This document shows, piece by piece, positions 52,047 through 60,549 of a stretch of 64,000 nucleotides of DNA. The notes beneath the pieces were generated by a model. The model made no database searches and had not been told where the DNA came from. It worked only from the letters and a program-made list of their open reading frames with translations. Made by a program: the position numbers and the translations under genes. The stretch's first letter is position 1. Each line of letters begins with the position of its first letter. Origin of the DNA: Chryseobacterium cupriresistens (GTDB lineage Bacteria; Bacteroidota; Bacteroidia; Flavobacteriales; Weeksellaceae); assembly GCF_046614675.1 (NCBI RefSeq), contig NZ_JBKKJT010000013.1, forward strand, positions 1-64,000, given 5' to 3'.

Positions 52047-52640
52047 CTATTTTATATCATCCCAGATACTGTAATCCACAACTTTAGTCGGAATCTGCTG
52101 AACATATTCTGTAAAAGGCTCACAAGGAAGAATAGCTTCTTTTCCTTCCCTTGCCAGCTCCTGATATAATTTTGTTCCTTCTGTTTTCCAGTGAATCATT
52201 TCATCAGAAACATCACGGATCACTTTTGCAGGGCTTCCTACCACCAGTTTTCTTGGTTCACATCTGAAATTAGCTGGTACAAAAGCCAATGCTCCTACAA
52301 TACTTTCATCACCAATATAAGCTTTGTCCATTACAACGGAATTCATTCCGATCAGGCAGTTTTTGCCGATGTGTCCTGAATGAATAATCGCGCCATGTCC
52401 GATATGTGCAGATTCTTCCAGGATCGTTTCTATATTCGGGAAAACGTGAAGGGTACAGTTTTCCTGTACATTGGCTCCGTCTTTAATAATAATTTTACCC
52501 CAATCACCGCGAATGACCGCATTGGGACCGATATATACTTCCTCACCTATTTCAACATTCCCGATAATGACTGCCTGCGAATGAATGTAGGCGGAGGGCT
52601 TTATAATGGGACGAATCCCGTGGTATGAGTAGATGTTCAT
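52047..52640 (-). CDS. paaY: PaaY, hexapeptide-repeat thioesterase
   Basis: A left-handed beta-helix protein of the gamma-carbonic-anhydrase family; PaaY hydrolyses dead-end CoA thioesters formed when phenylacetate breakdown stalls. About 197 residues, like E. coli PaaY. Hexapeptide repeats run from GNVEIGEEVYIGPNAVIRGD through IGDESIVGALAFV. The frame extends to 52706, but the ATG at 52640 matches the family start (MNIYSYHGIRPIIKPSAY). It follows paaJ by about 87 bases. Confidence 0.9.
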   Translation of the reverse strand: MNIYSYHGIRPIIKPSAYIHSQAVIIGNVEIGEEVYIGPNAVIRGDWGKIIIKDGANVQENCTLHVFPNIETILEESAHIGHGAIIHSGHIGKNCLIGMNSVVMDKAYIGDESIVGALAFVPANFRCEPRKLVVGSPAKVIRDVSDEMIHWKTEGTKLYQELAREGKEAILPCEPFTEYVQQIPTKVVDYSIWDDIK

Positions 52641-52727
52641 TTTTTTAATTTGAAAATCTGAGAATGAGATAATCTGAAAATTAATAATGTCTTTCAACAT
52701 TCTCAAATTAGCTCACTTTCAAATTAA

Positions 52728-53933
52728 TTATACTTTTTCAATGACCATTGCATATCCTTGTCCGACACCGATACAAAGGGTACACAATGCATACTTTTTA
52801 TCCTGCTTCTGAAGCTCCATTGCTGCAGAACCTACGATTCTTGCCCCGGAAACCCCAAGTGGGTGGCCGATGGCAATAGCACCTCCGTTCGGGTTTATTC
52901 TTGAATCATCATCTTTTAAACCTAAGCTTCGGGTTACAGCCAGTGCCTGTGCTGCAAATGCTTCGTTTAATTCGATGATATCCATATCTTCCAGGGAAAG
53001 GTTTAATCTTTTCAATAGCTTTTGAGTGGCTTCTACCGGTCCGATTCCCATGATTCTTGGTTCAACACCGGCTACGGAAGATCCCAGAATTTTCGCTTTG
53101 GGTTTTAATCCATATTTTTTCACCGCATCTTCACTTGCTAAAATCAAAGCAGCTGCACCATCATTCATTCCTGAAGCGTTTCCGGCAGTTACCGTTCCTT
53201 CTTTTCTGAAAGCGGGACGAAGTTTGGCCAACCCTTCCATCGATGAAGTTGGTTTAATAAATTCATCTTTTTCGAAAACGACTGGATCACCTTTTCTCTG
53301 AGGAATTTCAACTTTTACAATTTCTTCTGCCAGCCTTCCGCTTTCCTGAGCCTTAGTTGCTTTCTGCTGGGACCAAAGGGCAAATTTATCCTGATCTTCC
53401 CTGTTGATCTTGTGAATATCCGCTAAGTTTTCAGCAGTTTCTCCCATTCCGTCAACACCGTATAATTCTTTCATTTTTGGGTTGATGAAACGCCAACCGA
53501 AAGTAGTATCAAACATCTGGCTGTCTCTCCCAAAAGCAGCGCTTGGCTTTGACATCACATAAGGAGAACGCGTCATATGCTCTACTCCTCCTGCAATATA
53601 GATTTCTCCTTCTCCTGCAGCAATAGAACGGAATGCATTGGCTACCGCAGACATCCCTGAAGCACACAATCTGTTAACAGTCTCTCCTCCAATTTTGTAA
53701 GGAAGACCAGCTAATAAAAGCCCCATTCTGGCAACGTTTCTGTTATCCTCACCCGCCTGATTGGCACATCCGAAAATAACGTCTTCAATTTCCTCAACTG
53801 GAACTTCAGGGTTTCTTGCTACCACTTCTTTGATCACAATAGCAGCAAGATCATCCGCTCTTACTTCTGATAATCCTCCCTGTAGTTTTGAGATGGGAGT
53901 TCTGACATAGTCTATGATGTATACGTTGTTCAT
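52728..53933 (-). CDS. paaJ: 3-oxoadipyl-CoA thiolase
   Basis: Splits 3-oxoadipyl-CoA to succinyl-CoA and acetyl-CoA, the last paa step. At 401 residues it is a complete thiolase: nucleophile Cys in NRLCASGMSAV (near residue 90), the GGVEHMTRSPYV block, His in GGAIAIGHPLGVSGAR and the second Cys in CTLCIGVGQGYA. The AADSALIL-type region is normal. Gene order (paaI-J-Y) agrees with the pathway. Confidence 0.96.
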   Translation of the reverse strand: MNNVYIIDYVRTPISKLQGGLSEVRADDLAAIVIKEVVARNPEVPVEEIEDVIFGCANQAGEDNRNVARMGLLLAGLPYKIGGETVNRLCASGMSAVANAFRSIAAGEGEIYIAGGVEHMTRSPYVMSKPSAAFGRDSQMFDTTFGWRFINPKMKELYGVDGMGETAENLADIHKINREDQDKFALWSQQKATKAQESGRLAEEIVKVEIPQRKGDPVVFEKDEFIKPTSSMEGLAKLRPAFRKEGTVTAGNASGMNDGAAALILASEDAVKKYGLKPKAKILGSSVAGVEPRIMGIGPVEATQKLLKRLNLSLEDMDIIELNEAFAAQALAVTRSLGLKDDDSRINPNGGAIAIGHPLGVSGARIVGSAAMELQKQDKKYALCTLCIGVGQGYAMVIEKV

Positions 53934-54022
53934 TTTTATTTGCTTTAGGCTTTAAGCTATATGCAATAGGCTCTATCAGCTTCAAAAAAGCTTACTGCCT
54001 ATTGCTTCAAGCTTACTGCTTA

Positions 54023-54436
54023 TTATAATTCTGTTACTTTTTTCCCTATTTTGTAAACTGTTCCTACAAATTTTGCAATCAGTTCTTTGTTTTGATTGGT
54101 AATCTGAATGTCATAAACAGCGGTTTTTCTTGTATCATTTACCAAGACACTTTCTGCTCTGAAAACATCACCTTCCTTTCCTGCTTTGGTAAAATTGATG
54201 ATACAGTTCAATGCTACTGCGGCATCTCCTTTATTGTTGGAAGAAAATGCCAGCGCAGAGTCTGCAAACGCAAAGGTAACTCCGCCATGAACTGTTTTAA
54301 GTCCGTTCAGCATATCCTTCTTGATTGGCATTTCTATTAAACAGTAATTTTCTTTTACTTCAATCATTTTAATATTCATCCACTGGGAAAAATAATCCTG
54401 ATTGAACATATAATCTGCAACTTGTCTTGGATTCAT
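54023..54436 (-). CDS. paaI: Hotdog-fold thioesterase PaaI
   Basis: A 137-residue acyl-CoA thioesterase that rescues CoA from ring-hydroxylated phenylacetyl-CoA. The motif LKTVHGGVTFAFADSALAF (near residue 46) is the PaaI active site with the catalytic HGG and Asp. It lies between the small hypothetical gene and paaJ. Confidence 0.92.
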   Translation of the reverse strand: MNPRQVADYMFNQDYFSQWMNIKMIEVKENYCLIEMPIKKDMLNGLKTVHGGVTFAFADSALAFSSNNKGDAAVALNCIINFTKAGKEGDVFRAESVLVNDTRKTAVYDIQITNQNKELIAKFVGTVYKIGKKVTEL

Positions 54437-54445
54437 TTCTATTAA

Positions 54446-54754
54446 TTATATGTTTGTTATTTCTTCATACAGCTCATCGGATAATCTGTCGTAAACACTC
54501 ATTGTTTTGCCCAGAATGACTTGCTCATATGAAAGACTTTCTGAATCTGATGAATTTTCAGAGGGATATGAATCATTCAAATCAATCCCGTTTTCATTGG
54601 CCAGTCTTTTGATCAGCTCTTTATATTTCTCATTAAATTTTCCTAAAAGCTCAAGTCTTTCCTGCTCATCAACGGAGGAAGCTTCCTGAGTTAAATACTG
54701 TTTCTCAATTAAAAGTCTGGTCTCCAGTTCAGCCCTGAATTCATCTATATTCAT
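54446..54754 (-). CDS. Small helical protein in the paa operon, unknown function
   Basis: 102 residues, acidic, no signal or membrane segment, no recognised domain. Residues 1-55 look like a helical hairpin (LETRLLIEKQYLTQEA, then RLELLGKFNEKYKELIKRL), followed by a Ser/Asp-rich linker and a final helix. It lies 9 bases upstream of paaI and is probably co-translated with it. Confidence 0.6.
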   Translation of the reverse strand: MNIDEFRAELETRLLIEKQYLTQEASSVDEQERLELLGKFNEKYKELIKRLANENGIDLNDSYPSENSSDSESLSYEQVILGKTMSVYDRLSDELYEEITNI

Positions 54755-54765
54755 TATTTTTTTAA

Positions 54766-54852
54766 ATGTAGCAATTTAACAATCTATAAGTTTAGCAATG
54801 TTTATAAAATGATTGTTCCATTAATAAACTGATACATTGGTATATTTTATAA
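54766..54852. repeat. Intercistronic hairpin repeat, copy E
   Basis: A degenerate relative of the paa-gap hairpins: AGCAATTTAACAATCTATAAG on the left and ACTGATACATTGGTATATTT on the right. Confidence 0.4.
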
Positions 54853-55980
54853 TTTACGAAGCAAGGGACTTTGTCTGTATCTTTCTTCCTGATATTCTTC
54901 GTAAAGATTCTGAAGGGTTTCGGAGATTTTTGCATATCCGATTTCTTTACCCCAGCTTAATAAACCTTTCGGATAGTTGACGCCTTTCTGCATGGCCAGC
55001 TCGATATCTTCGTCATTGGCAACGCCTAATCTTTTGGCTTCAACAGCTTCATTGATCAGCATTGAAATGATTCTTAAAAAGATCTGTTGATATAAAGCTT
55101 CGTCTTTCCGAGCTACAGGTTTTTCTGCTCCTTCGCTGTAATCGTAAAAACCTTTTCCTGTTTTTCTGCCGTGAAGTTTGGCTTCAGACATTCTTTGCTG
55201 TAATAAAGACGGCTTGTATTTCGGATCGTAGAAATAATCTTTGTACACAGTAGTTGTTACCGCAAAATTCACATCAACTCCGATAAGATCCATCAGTTCG
55301 AAAGGTCCCATTTTGAAATTCCCCAGCGTTTTCATGGCTTCATCAACCTGTTCAGGTGTTGCAATGTTTTCTTCAACAATCCTAAGGGCTTCCCCATAGT
55401 AAGGTCTGGCAATTCTGTTGACGATAAACCCGGGAATATCTTTGGCAATAACAGGAGTTTTCCCCCATTCTTTCATGAGGTTGTAAATTTTTTCTGCTAA
55501 TGTTTTTTCTGTTAATAAGGATGGAATAACTTCCACTAAAGGCATCAATGGAGCCGGATTAAAAAAGTGAATTCCGATGAAACGCTCCGGTTTTTTGAGT
55601 TCTGCACCAAGAGAGGTGATAGAAATAGATGAGGTATTGGAACTGAGAATACAGCTTTCAGAAACATAGTTTTCAAGTTCTGTAAACACTTTGGTTTTGA
55701 TCTCTTTGTTTTCGATAATGGCTTCTATAATCAGCTCACAGTCTTTGAAATCCTTCAGTTCTGTAGCAATGGAAATATTAGCTAAAATTTCAGTCATTTT
55801 CTCTGCCGAAATTTTTTGTTTATCAACCAATTTGGTCAAGGTTTTTTCCAAACCTACCGTTGCCGTTTCTACTTGTTTTGCGTTGGCATCATAAACCCAT
55901 ACTTTGCATCCGTTCGTTGCGGCTACTTGTGCAATGCCGATTCCCATGGTTCCGGCACCGATAATTCCTACATATTTCAT
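54847..55980 (-). CDS. paaH: 3-hydroxyadipyl-CoA dehydrogenase
   Basis: Oxidises 3-hydroxyadipyl-CoA with NAD. 377 residues: Rossmann GAGTMGIGIA at the N-terminus, catalytic His in GIHFFNPAPLM, then the two helical C-terminal domains (GFIVNRIARPY onward). The frame extends to 56043 as MLRQAQHDND..., but that sequence is a translated copy of a dispersed repeat; the ATG at 55980 gives the family N-terminus MKYVGIIGAG. Confidence 0.95.
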   Translation of the reverse strand: MKYVGIIGAGTMGIGIAQVAATNGCKVWVYDANAKQVETATVGLEKTLTKLVDKQKISAEKMTEILANISIATELKDFKDCELIIEAIIENKEIKTKVFTELENYVSESCILSSNTSSISITSLGAELKKPERFIGIHFFNPAPLMPLVEVIPSLLTEKTLAEKIYNLMKEWGKTPVIAKDIPGFIVNRIARPYYGEALRIVEENIATPEQVDEAMKTLGNFKMGPFELMDLIGVDVNFAVTTTVYKDYFYDPKYKPSLLQQRMSEAKLHGRKTGKGFYDYSEGAEKPVARKDEALYQQIFLRIISMLINEAVEAKRLGVANDEDIELAMQKGVNYPKGLLSWGKEIGYAKISETLQNLYEEYQEERYRQSPLLRKL

Positions 55981-55984
55981 AATG

Positions 55985-56085
55985 TAACAGTGTATCAATG
56001 TAACAATGTAACAATCATTGTCATGCTGAGCTTGTCGAAGCATCTCATTGATAAACTGCTACATTGGTACATTGTTATATTAGTT
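55985..56085. repeat. Intercistronic hairpin repeat, copy B, with nested repeat
   Basis: Left arm with AATGTAACAATGTAACAATC; right arm with GCTACATTGGTACATTGTTA. The middle holds a GTCATGCTGAGCTTGTCGAA unit (56020-56039), as if it had entered the hairpin loop. Confidence 0.65.
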
Positions 56086-56086
56086 C

Positions 56087-56887
56087 TTATTTTCCTTTAT
56101 AATTAGGTTTTCTTTTCTGTAAAAAGGCATTTACTCCTTCAATGAAGTCTTCTGTTTCTGCAGCTTCCTGCTGAAGATCACCTTCCAGTTCAAGCTGTTC
56201 TTTCAATGTGTTGTTATAAGAATTGGCAAATGCTTTTTTCGTAAGCTTGATGGCTGCTGTCGGCATGTTTGCCATTCTTTCAAGAATTTCCATAGATTTC
56301 GGAACAAATTCTTCTTCAGTGAACACTTCTGCTACAAGGCCATGCGCTTTAGATTCTTCTGCAGATAATTTTTTACCTGTAAATGCTAAATAATTGGCTA
56401 ATTGTCTACCTAGAAGTTTCGGTAAGAAGTACGTTCCTCCTGTATCAGGAATCAAACCGATATTTGAAAATGCCTGAGCAAAATATGCTTTCTCATTCGC
56501 TAGAACGAAGTCAGAGATTAACGCCAACATTGCTCCAGCTCCTACTGCAGGACCGTTTACTAAAGCAATAACCGGTTTTTTGCAACGGGTAACTTCCATT
56601 ACTAATGGATTGTAATAGTCTACCACAATTTTTCTGATGATGTCATGATCATGGTGTTCTTTGCCTACTACAAAAGCTTCGTCCAGATTCTGACCTGAGC
56701 AGAATGCTCTTCCTCTTCCGGAAATGGCAACACATCTTACCGTTTCGTCTTCGCTGCACTCTTTAACAAAGTCTCTAAGATCTGATAAAGCCGGTTTTGT
56801 AAGGGCGTTCATCGTTTCCGGTTGATTAAGATATGCGATTTTCAGCTTTCCGTCAAAATGCGTTTCAATATCAAGTTGTGTATACAT
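56087..56887 (-). CDS. paaG: Epoxyphenylacetyl-CoA isomerase PaaG
   Basis: Turns ring-1,2-epoxyphenylacetyl-CoA into oxepin-CoA and also shifts double bonds later in the pathway. A 266-residue crotonase-fold enzyme with FCSGQNLDEA and GPAVGAGAMLALISDF loops and the PaaG-type PDTGG motif with its catalytic Asp. The frame extends to 56914; the ATG at 56887 fits better. It is the only crotonase-fold gene in this operon, so paaF is missing here. Confidence 0.92.
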   Translation of the reverse strand: MYTQLDIETHFDGKLKIAYLNQPETMNALTKPALSDLRDFVKECSEDETVRCVAISGRGRAFCSGQNLDEAFVVGKEHHDHDIIRKIVVDYYNPLVMEVTRCKKPVIALVNGPAVGAGAMLALISDFVLANEKAYFAQAFSNIGLIPDTGGTYFLPKLLGRQLANYLAFTGKKLSAEESKAHGLVAEVFTEEEFVPKSMEILERMANMPTAAIKLTKKAFANSYNNTLKEQLELEGDLQQEAAETEDFIEGVNAFLQKRKPNYKGK

Positions 56888-57029
56888 AGTTTTTATTAAT
56901 TTATTATTTAACAACGCACTAATTTAACAATATAAATCAATGTAACGGTCTAATAATTTAACATTATAACAATTCCTTCGTTATGCTTTGCATAGCCGTA
57001 AAATTTGTTGTGTATGGGTTGATTATTCA

Positions 57030-57494
57030 TCAATGACATTTAAAATAATCAAATGGCTCCAGGCAGTCTAAGCATTGATACGAGGCCTTACACAAAGTAG
57101 ACCCGAATCTGCTGATCTGTTTGGTATGCTCGGAACCACAGCGCGGACATTTTTTCGGTTTTCCGATGTGGTGTTCGTCTGCTCCTTTTTCGGGAGGAGT
57201 GATTCCGTAAACACGGAGCTTTTCTCTCGCTTCATCAGTAATCCAGTCTGTTGTCCAGATCGGAAACATCTTGGTGACTACTTTTGCATCCCATCCGTTT
57301 TCTTTCATCATTTTGATAATATCCTCCTCAATGGTAAACATAGCTGGACAAGCAGAATAAGTTGGCGTAATCGTTACTTCACAAGAGTTCTCGCTGGTAA
57401 TTTTCGCTTCTCTTACAATACCCAATTCCACAATATTGATTACCGGAATTTCCGGATCGGGAATGGTTTTTAATAAATCTAAAAGCTGATTCAT
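57030..57494 (-). CDS. paaD: Phenylacetyl-CoA epoxidase subunit PaaD
   Basis: A MIP18/SufT-like protein needed to mature the iron centre of the epoxidase complex. 154 residues: N-terminal DUF59 domain with IPDPEIPVINIVELGIV and the TYSACPA motif, then a C-terminal zinc ribbon with CPRCGSEHT and CLDC. An unrelated hydrolase gene lies between it and paaC. Confidence 0.95.
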   Translation of the reverse strand: MNQLLDLLKTIPDPEIPVINIVELGIVREAKITSENSCEVTITPTYSACPAMFTIEEDIIKMMKENGWDAKVVTKMFPIWTTDWITDEAREKLRVYGITPPEKGADEHHIGKPKKCPRCGSEHTKQISRFGSTLCKASYQCLDCLEPFDYFKCH

Positions 57495-57497
57495 ATT

Positions 57498-58307
57498 TTA
57501 TTTTTTATCAGAATCAAGGATTATTTTCATTGCTTTCTGATAATCTAAATTATCTGTTATGCCGTTGTGATACTGATCTTTTAATACAATCAGACGATCA
57601 CCTTTTTTAAAGTTATTTTTAAGTTTTAAAGAGGCTTTATAGTTAATAACCTCATCTTTATCACCGTGAAAAATAACGACTGGTGACTTAACGGTTTTTA
57701 AATATTCACAAGTCTCAAAATTATATTTCAGCAAAAACTTCGGAAGGAATGAAAATTTCTGATTCATTTCATCTTCCATACTGTAATATGGTGCCTGTAA
57801 AATCAATAATCCTGCATTATGCATGGATGCTAATTTTGCAGCTAATCCTGTTCCTACAGAATATCCCAAAATAATAATTCTGTTTTCCGGATATCTTTTC
57901 AAAAGCTCTTTGTAGGCACTTTCAACATCCGAAAAGATCTGATTTTTATTATTAATTTTATCTTCACTTTTTCCGTAACCCCGGTAATCAAGTATCAAAG
58001 TATCATAATTCAGACTTTGATACAGCTGAACTACTACTCCCCAGCTTTTTATTGATCCTCCGTTTCCATGAAGATAAAAGATGACTCCTTTTGGATTTTG
58101 AGCTTTGAATAAAACAGAACTCAAATGCTTTCCATCCTGCATTTTAATGGGTACTTCTTCAAAATCACCATCAAATGTAAACTTGTAATTTTCGGGTAAC
58201 TTTTCAGGATAAAAAATAATTTTCTCCTGATAAAAATAGATTCCAACACATAGTATCACATAGGCTGCAAGAAAAAAAGCCAATATCCCAAGAAGCAACT
58301 TCTTCAT
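57498..58307 (-). CDS. Membrane-anchored alpha/beta-hydrolase
   Basis: A 269-residue serine hydrolase with an N-terminal membrane helix (about 4-24). Motifs: HGNGGS oxyanion region, LDYRGYGKS, nucleophile GYSVGTG, catalytic Asp in HGDKDEV and His in YHNG. It is inserted between paaC and paaD with gaps of 3 and 6 bases, so it is co-translated with them. It may be a passenger or may cleave phenylacetate esters; nothing in the sequence decides. Confidence 0.85.
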   Translation of the reverse strand: MKKLLLGILAFFLAAYVILCVGIYFYQEKIIFYPEKLPENYKFTFDGDFEEVPIKMQDGKHLSSVLFKAQNPKGVIFYLHGNGGSIKSWGVVVQLYQSLNYDTLILDYRGYGKSEDKINNKNQIFSDVESAYKELLKRYPENRIIILGYSVGTGLAAKLASMHNAGLLILQAPYYSMEDEMNQKFSFLPKFLLKYNFETCEYLKTVKSPVVIFHGDKDEVINYKASLKLKNNFKKGDRLIVLKDQYHNGITDNLDYQKAMKIILDSDKK

Positions 58308-58313
58308 AATTTA

Positions 58314-59063
58314 CTACCACGTACAGCCAGGATACGCTCTCTGCATATACTGAAGCTCACAAAGGATATATCCGAAATACTCTGTATGATATCCTGTTCT
58401 TGATTTGGGCTGCATGAAATGATTTTCCGGATATTCTAAACCAAAATCTGCAAAATCTTTCTTGGTAATCGCAAGAAATTCTTCGTAAAGCGCATCTGAA
58501 TTGGGAGCAATATTCAAGGCAACAAGATCATCTTCACCTTCTGTTTTAGCAAAAAGACCTTTCGTATATTCCCAGATATTTTCTATAGCTTTTACCAGAC
58601 GGGACTTACTTTCTTCTGTTCCCTGAGCAAAGATTTTCATCCAGGATGCAGCGTGTGTATAGTGATATCTTACTTCTTTCAGTGATTTTTGAGCAATGGC
58701 AGCCAATTCTTCATTAGCAGAGTTTGATAAAGCCTCATACATCAGTTTCTGATAGACAGATAATACGTATACTTTAAGAATAGTCTGTGCATAATCTTCA
58801 TTAGGAAGTTCTACCCAATGGGCATTCACATATTCATGCTCATATCTTAAAAATGCGATATCATCTTCACTTTTACCGTTATCAATCATTCTCGAAGCGT
58901 AAACGTAAAAGTTATTCGCCTGACCTAGTTCATCCAACGCAATATTTGTCAATGCAATATCTTCCTCTAAGTAAGGACCTTCACCGCACCATTCAGACAG
59001 ACGCTGTCCCATAATGAAACTGTCGTCTGCAAGTTTTAATAAATAATTATATAATGGGTTCAT
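58314..59063 (-). CDS. paaC: Phenylacetyl-CoA epoxidase subunit PaaC
   Basis: The ferritin-like structural subunit that pairs with PaaA. 249 residues. DDSFIMGQRLSEWCGEGP and ALDELGQA blocks are classical. The frame extends to a TTG at 59102, but the ATG at 59063 starts the family N-terminus. Confidence 0.95.
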   Translation of the reverse strand: MNPLYNYLLKLADDSFIMGQRLSEWCGEGPYLEEDIALTNIALDELGQANNFYVYASRMIDNGKSEDDIAFLRYEHEYVNAHWVELPNEDYAQTILKVYVLSVYQKLMYEALSNSANEELAAIAQKSLKEVRYHYTHAASWMKIFAQGTEESKSRLVKAIENIWEYTKGLFAKTEGEDDLVALNIAPNSDALYEEFLAITKKDFADFGLEYPENHFMQPKSRTGYHTEYFGYILCELQYMQRAYPGCTW

Positions 59064-59132
59064 TATTTTAGCTTTTGGCTTTTGGCATGTAGCTTTTAGC
59101 AAATTGCAAGCAGCTAATAGCCATTAGCATTT

Positions 59133-59414
59133 TTACATATTTTTTACGTCGTTAGGAATCTCGTAGAAAGTTGGATGACGGTATAGTTTATCATCAGCCG
59201 GATCAAAGAATGCTTCTTTATCTACTCCTTCCGAAGTCACAATATATTTACTTGGAACAACCCAAACAGAGGTTCCTTCTTTTCTTCTTGTATAAACGTC
59301 TCTTGCGTTCTGCAAAGCCATTTCTGCTGTTGGTGCCTGTACAATTCCAACGTGTTTGTGAGATAATCCCGGTTTAGTCTGAATAAACACTTCCCACATA
59401 TCTAAATTTGCCAT
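59133..59414 (-). CDS. paaB: Phenylacetyl-CoA epoxidase subunit PaaB
   Basis: The small bridging subunit that assembles PaaAC heterodimers. 93 residues; the WEVFIQTKPGLSHKHVG block is diagnostic. The frame adds two residues upstream; the ATG at 59414 is chosen. Confidence 0.95.
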   Translation of the reverse strand: MANLDMWEVFIQTKPGLSHKHVGIVQAPTAEMALQNARDVYTRRKEGTSVWVVPSKYIVTSEGVDKEAFFDPADDKLYRHPTFYEIPNDVKNM

Positions 59415-59426
59415 AATCAAATTAAT

Positions 59427-59530
59427 TTAACAATGTATCAATGTACCAGTTTAACAATGAAATGCTTCGACAAGCTCAGCATGACAATGATTGTTACATT
59501 TCTACATTGGTATATTGTTACATTATTATA
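59427..59530. repeat. Intercistronic hairpin repeat, copy C, with nested repeat
   Basis: Left arm TAACAATGTATCAATGTACC; right arm CTACATTGGTATATTGTTAC. The loop holds GCTTCGACAAGCTCAGCATG (59464-59483), the same nested unit as copy B in the opposite orientation. Confidence 0.65.
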
Positions 59531-60464
59531 TTACTTCTTTTTGTTGTTTTTCTGCAAAAGCCGCCGCAGCTTCTTTTACCCAAGCATTCTCTCTTTGAGC
59601 TTTTCTCTTCGTTTCGATACGCTTTTTGTTGCAAGGACCGTTTCCTTTTAAGATTTCCATGAATTCATCCCAGGGAAGTTCTCCGAAATCGTAATGCTGT
59701 CTTTCCTCATTCCATTTCAGATCTTTATCAGGAATGGTTAATCCTAAGAATTCAGCCTGAGAAACGGTAACATCGATAAATCTCTGACGAAGACTGTCAT
59801 TACTTTCTCTTTTTACTCTGTAGTTCATAGAGATTTTAGAGTTGGGTGAGCTGTCATCATTAGGTCCGAACATCATCAGAGCCGGCCACCAGAAACGGTT
59901 TAATGAAGCCTGAGCCATTTCTTTCTGTTGTTTTGTTCCACGGCACAATGCCATAAGAATTTCATACCCTTGTCTTTGGTGGAAAGATTCTTCCTTACAG
60001 ATTTTCACCATCGCTCTTGAATAAGGACCGTAAGAATTCCCCATCAGCATTACCTGGTTCATAATAGCCGCACCGTCTACTAACCAACCGATGGCACCGA
60101 TATCAGCCCAGCTTAGGGTAGGATAGTTGAAAATACTTGAATATTTTGCTTTTCCTTCCAGCATATCATCATAAGTAGCATCTCTGTCTGCTCTGATGCT
60201 TCCGTCTCCTAACGTTTCGGTAGCAGAATAAAGATATAAGCCGTGGCCTGCCTCATCCTGAACTTTGGCTAAAAGAGCCATTTTTCTTCTCAATGAAGGC
60301 GCTCTGGAGATCCAGTTGGCTTCCGGCAACATTCCTACAATTTCAGAATGCGCGTGCTGTGAAATCTGACGAACCAGTAGCTTTCTGTAATCATCAGGCA
60401 TTACATCTTTTGGTTCTACTTTATTTTCTTCGTGAACGTATTGAACAAATTTTTCTAAGTCCAT
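59526..60464 (-). CDS. paaA: Phenylacetyl-CoA epoxidase subunit PaaA
   Basis: The catalytic diiron subunit that adds oxygen across the ring of phenylacetyl-CoA. 312 residues; the diiron ligands fall in helices with DEAGHGLYLYSATETLG and KEESFHQRQGYE (ExxH pattern). Preceded and followed by hairpin repeats C and D. Confidence 0.96.
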   Translation of the reverse strand: MDLEKFVQYVHEENKVEPKDVMPDDYRKLLVRQISQHAHSEIVGMLPEANWISRAPSLRRKMALLAKVQDEAGHGLYLYSATETLGDGSIRADRDATYDDMLEGKAKYSSIFNYPTLSWADIGAIGWLVDGAAIMNQVMLMGNSYGPYSRAMVKICKEESFHQRQGYEILMALCRGTKQQKEMAQASLNRFWWPALMMFGPNDDSSPNSKISMNYRVKRESNDSLRQRFIDVTVSQAEFLGLTIPDKDLKWNEERQHYDFGELPWDEFMEILKGNGPCNKKRIETKRKAQRENAWVKEAAAAFAEKQQKEVI

Positions 60465-60473
60465 AATTTTTTC

Positions 60474-60545
60474 AATTTAACAATGTATTAGTCTAGCAAT
60501 GTACCAATGATTGTTATATTGATACATTGTTATATTGTTACATTA
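60474..60545. repeat. Intercistronic hairpin repeat, copy D
   Basis: The compact form: ATTTAACAATGTATTAGTCT and GCAATGTACCAATG on the left, GATACATTGTTATATTGTTA on the right. No nested unit. Confidence 0.6.
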
Positions 60546-60549
60546 ATTT

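Noticed and set aside
55981..56043. N-terminal extension of paaH starting MLRQAQHD
   Set aside because: It is the translation of a dispersed repeat; the enzyme's normal start is at 55980.
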